NCBI GenBank assembly: GCA_041397865.1
Contig: JAWKVT010000001.1
Location: 1,178,001 to 1,242,000 of the forward strand
DNA: 64,000 nucleotides
Source: TMED27 sp041397865
Lineage (GTDB): Bacteria > Pseudomonadota > Alphaproteobacteria > Micavibrionales > Micavibrionaceae
Reading direction: 5' to 3'
The position numbers and the translations under genes are program-made. This document shows positions 61,771-64,000 of the stretch, in pieces. The notes below the pieces were generated by a model. That model did no database searches. It was not told where the DNA came from and saw only the letters and a program-made list of their open reading frames with translations. Numbering within the stretch: the first letter of the stretch is position 1; each line of letters opens with the position of its first letter.

Positions 61771-62776
61771 CATTCGATCCTTTGGTGAATAAAGACATAA
61801 ATTCATTCTGCTTTCCTGCAATATGGTCGGCTATGCACTGCGCCATGACGGGGGCAAGGAGGTAGCCGTGGCGGAAAAGACCGTTTGCGCCGATGATCTT
61901 ATCGTTGATTGTGATCCGCGGGAGGTTGTCGGGATAAGCGGGGCGGATACCGGCCTTGATTTCGAGAATTTCAGCATCGGCAAAGCTTGGCGACAGGGCG
62001 TAGAGTGCGCTCATCAGTTCCATGGATGAGCGCAGAGAGACGCCTCTATTCTCGCTGCTTTCAATGACGGTGGCACCGATCATGAAAATGTGGTTTTCAC
62101 GCGGGACGATATAGAGCGGATAGCGCGGGTGCATCAGGCGCACAGGACGGGAGAGGCTGAATTCACGGTTGCGGACGATGGCGATTTCGCCTTTGACGCC
62201 GCGCAGGTTCGTATCGCCTGCGTCCATGCCGCGGCAGTCGATGGTGAGGTTGCGGGTTTCAGGCGATGGGTTCCTGGTGGTTAGCATTACATTTTCTTGT
62301 TGTTGCAAATCGGCGCATAGGGCTTGCATGGTAAGGGCCGGAGAGAGGTGCGCCTCGTCTTTTAAAAATATACAACTCGTATCGTTTTTAAATTTCTTAT
62401 CGAGAGCGGGTTCGATTTCCCCGGCATTTTTGTGGGGGGATAGAGCCTTGGGCAGGTGCGCTTTAAAGCGCTCTAAGATATAGCGGTCTTCGGGGCAGGC
62501 GATCAGCAAGCTGCCGTTTTGAGTGAAGCCGGTTTGGAGGTTTATATTGCGCCAGAACGCTATTCCGGCCAACCCGGCGTGAACCCAGGCCATGTTCATG
62601 TGTTCGATTTCGGAATATGGGGCGAGCATGCCGCCGGCCATGGCGGAGGCGTTATCGGCGGGGAAGCCTTTCGGATCGCGCATGGTGATGTTATGCCCGG
62701 CTTTTTGCAGGGCATAAGCAGTCGTCAGGCCCATGATTCCTGCGCCGAGGACGGTGATGTTTTGCGTTTTTGTCAT
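61742..62776 (-). CDS. thiO: Glycine oxidase ThiO
   Basis: 344 residues from the ATG at 62776, whose GAGAGA upstream lies in the riboswitch P1 stem; the longer frame to 62824 is within the riboswitch. FAD site ITVLGAGIMGLTTAYALQ, GGMLAPYSEIE, FTQNGSLLIACP and IIGANGLFRHGYLLAPVMAQ. It oxidises glycine to dehydroglycine for thiazole synthesis. First gene of thiO-thiS-GNAT-thiG. Ribosome access is likely gated by the TPP aptamer. Confidence 0.93.
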   Translation of the reverse strand: MTKTQNITVLGAGIMGLTTAYALQKAGHNITMRDPKGFPADNASAMAGGMLAPYSEIEHMNMAWVHAGLAGIAFWRNINLQTGFTQNGSLLIACPEDRYILERFKAHLPKALSPHKNAGEIEPALDKKFKNDTSCIFLKDEAHLSPALTMQALCADLQQQENVMLTTRNPSPETRNLTIDCRGMDAGDTNLRGVKGEIAIVRNREFSLSRPVRLMHPRYPLYIVPRENHIFMIGATVIESSENRGVSLRSSMELMSALYALSPSFADAEILEIKAGIRPAYPDNLPRITINDKIIGANGLFRHGYLLAPVMAQCIADHIAGKQNEFMSLFTKGSNDENHNQRAA

Positions 62777-62782
62777 GTTCTC

Positions 62783-62876
62783 TCTCACGCTTCCTACGCC
62801 AGCATTATCTGGATCAGGTCCCAAGAGTATAATCTCAGCCGCGCCATAGTACGGTAGACGGGCACCTCCGGTGAAA
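62783..62876 (-). ncRNA. TPP riboswitch (THI element)
   Basis: Read on the minus strand: P1 5' strand TTTCAC (62876-62871), GGAGGTGCCC, the conserved CTGAGATTATAC, GGGACCTGATC(C)AGATAATGC and TGGCGTAGGAAGC, closing with P1 3' strand GTGAGA (62788-62783). This is the standard THI box order. P1 overlaps the Shine-Dalgarno of thiO (GAGAGAAC-ATG), so TPP binding should block translation. Confidence 0.95.
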
Positions 62877-62998
62877 TACGCCCCCAGATTAGGCCTATTT
62901 TGGAAAAAGTCAATTCGAATGCTTGATTTTAAGGGGAGAGGGGGCTATATAGGGCCATCCATTCTTTTTGGGGTGGTTTCGTTCTTTTTTATAGGTAA

Positions 62999-63075
<77 letters not shown>

Positions 63076-63250
63076 ATTTTTTCCTTTATATTTCAATGAT
63101 TTAGTTTTCATTTTGATGCGATGCAAATCGATACCCTGCATCGGATTTGGAAGCAATCCGGAAGCAAATTCCTTACAACCCCTTCGAAAATCAGTGAAAA
63201 TAAGAGCGATCCCGGACTCATCTTGTGCGGTTTATAATTTTCTTTCTAAA

Positions 63251-63337
63251 GGTACTATTAGTACCCTTGTGGGCTATAAAATAAACTCATACCTTGATAT
63301 GGTTTAAAAAATATTGTATAATGGTACTATGAGTACC
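63251..63337 (+). promoter_or_regulatory. Promoter and twin operators of the AbiEi gene
   Basis: Two near-identical palindromes, GGTACTATTAGTACC (63251-63265) and GGTACTATGAGTACC (63323-63337), bracket a consensus promoter TTGATA (63294-63299) -17- TATAAT (63317-63322). The second palindrome overlaps the -10 edge and the ATG at 63329. The spacing predicts transcription starting at or near the A of the ATG, so the mRNA is probably leaderless. Confidence 0.75.
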
Positions 63338-64000
63338 GTAGAACAATTAAAAATAAACACACTTTTGCAATCCATGCCTCCAGGGGCTGTGATGTTGTCA
63401 TCATGGTTGAAAGATCAGGGTTACAGCTTCGATCTGCAAAAAAGATACCGCAAGAGTGGCTGGCTGGAATCCGTGGGCACGGGCGCGATGATACGAGCTG
63501 GGGACGTTGTCGGTTATGAGGGCGGTCTTTATGCGCTACAGGCGCAGGCTGGTTCCTCCGTCCATGTCGGCGGCAGGAGCGCGCTGTCGCTTTTAGGTAA
63601 GGCGCATTATCTTGAACTGGCACAAAGCAAAGTGATCCTGTTTGGCGGCGCGCGTGAAAATCTGCCCGTCTGGTTCAGGGATCATGACTGGGGCATGGAG
63701 ATATCTTATTACGCGACATCGTTTCTTCCACCCGATATAGGGCTGACCGATGTTGAGTTAAAAACTTTTTCTATCAAAGTGTCCAATGCCCCGCGTGCGC
63801 TTATGGAGTGCCTGTATCTCGCGCCGGATCATCAGGATCTGGTGGAATGCTATGAGCTGATGGAGGGGCTGAATAATTTGCGCCCCGATCAGGTGCAGAC
63901 ATTGCTGGAGGCCTGCACGTCGGTAAAAGTCAAACGTCTGTTTATGGTGCTGGCAGAAAAAGCCGGTCATGGCTGGGTTTCTTATCTTGATCTGGGGAAG
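63329..64000 (+). CDS. AbiEi-type antitoxin (type IV toxin-antitoxin), C-terminus off the window
   Basis: 224 codons read from the ATG at 63329 without a stop to the right edge. AbiEi_3-type pattern: LLQSMPPGAVMLSSWLKDQGYSFDLQKRYRKSGWLE near residue 13 (winged helix), AMIRAGDVVGYEGGLYALQAQA and VHVGGRSALSLLGKAHYL, then FGGARENLPVWF and RALMECLYLAPD. In AbiE systems the AbiEi antitoxin represses its own promoter and neutralises AbiEii nucleotidyltransferase, which should follow at the right. It lies 253 bases after the initiator tRNA. Confidence 0.85.
   Translation, partial: MSTVEQLKINTLLQSMPPGAVMLSSWLKDQGYSFDLQKRYRKSGWLESVGTGAMIRAGDVVGYEGGLYALQAQAGSSVHVGGRSALSLLGKAHYLELAQSKVILFGGARENLPVWFRDHDWGMEISYYATSFLPPDIGLTDVELKTFSIKVSNAPRALMECLYLAPDHQDLVECYELMEGLNNLRPDQVQTLLEACTSVKVKRLFMVLAEKAGHGWVSYLDLGK

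Overview
The window looks like one contiguous piece of an alphaproteobacterial chromosome of roughly 50% GC. The lineage call rests on a ceramide (sphingolipid) gene set like that of Caulobacter, an LptFG/ceramide neighbourhood, an arsenosugar cluster, a glycine-oxidase thiamine operon under a TPP riboswitch, and an initiator tRNA of alphaproteobacterial type. Genus is not resolved. TAG, TGA and TAA are all used as normal stops.

Layout. 1-3.8 kb (+): end of an LptF-type permease, an LptG-type permease, a di-iron fatty-acid/sterol hydroxylase, a YghO-type GNAT acyltransferase (family of bacterial ceramide synthase bCerS) and an NTP transferase, coupled by ATGA overlaps or short gaps. 4-13 kb: DUF2147 protein, then on the minus strand pbpC and a yfhM-like alpha-2-macroglobulin gene whose 5' end is cut off by an IS200-type insertion. 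13.3-22.4 kb: a lipid-modification block (DAG/ceramide kinase-like, CDP-alcohol phosphatidyltransferase, metallophosphoesterase, LicC-like cytidylyltransferase, Tam41-like nucleotidyltransferase), then the core ceramide operon (acyl-ACP synthetase, CerR-like reductase, ACP, serine palmitoyltransferase). The ceramide operon has a terminator in its leader and twin TetR operators at its divergent promoter region. 23.4-26.2 kb: coiled-coil protein, nucleosidase, TrkH. 26.2-32.3 kb: arsenosugar-type cluster (radical SAM, two glycosyltransferases, MTA phosphorylase, ArsM, flavin disulfide reductase, TVP38 protein). 32.4-33.7 kb: aminotransferase. 33.7-44.6 kb: four very large pseudopilin-like proteins with Cys-rich CPxG tails surrounding a tandem pair of secreted subtilases. 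44.7-49.7 kb: alpha/beta hydrolase, IscR-like regulator, cysteine desulfurase, ferredoxin, Dabb protein, NsrR-like regulator, mnmA. 49.7-51.3 kb: tRNA(CAT) with a broken 5' duplicate, a low-GC nuclease-like gene and a truncated IS200 copy. 51.4-59.5 kb: a ten-gene operon (thermostable-hemolysin family, ICMT-like gene with an in-frame amber, acyl-CoA ligase, TenA/HDO-like oxidase, SDR, DoxX-like, TPR lipid-transport-like, SpoIIAA-like, membrane protein, response regulator, histidine kinase) preceded by a PmrA-type direct repeat. 59.6-60.2 kb: IS3 remnant. 60.3-62.9 kb: thiO-thiS-GNAT-thiG under a TPP riboswitch. 63-64 kb: initiator tRNA and the start of an AbiEi antitoxin gene with an apparently leaderless, self-overlapping operator.

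The strongest biological stories are (i) a nearly complete sphingolipid synthesis, head-group and export locus and (ii) the 51.4-59.5 kb operon, which looks like an uncharacterised acyl-chain-modifying system wired to its own two-component sensor. Mobile and repeat elements have visibly reshaped coding genes: an IS200 family (three copies in different states), two Rickettsia-palindrome-like repeats (one inside pbpC), and long hairpins that end exactly on stop codons.
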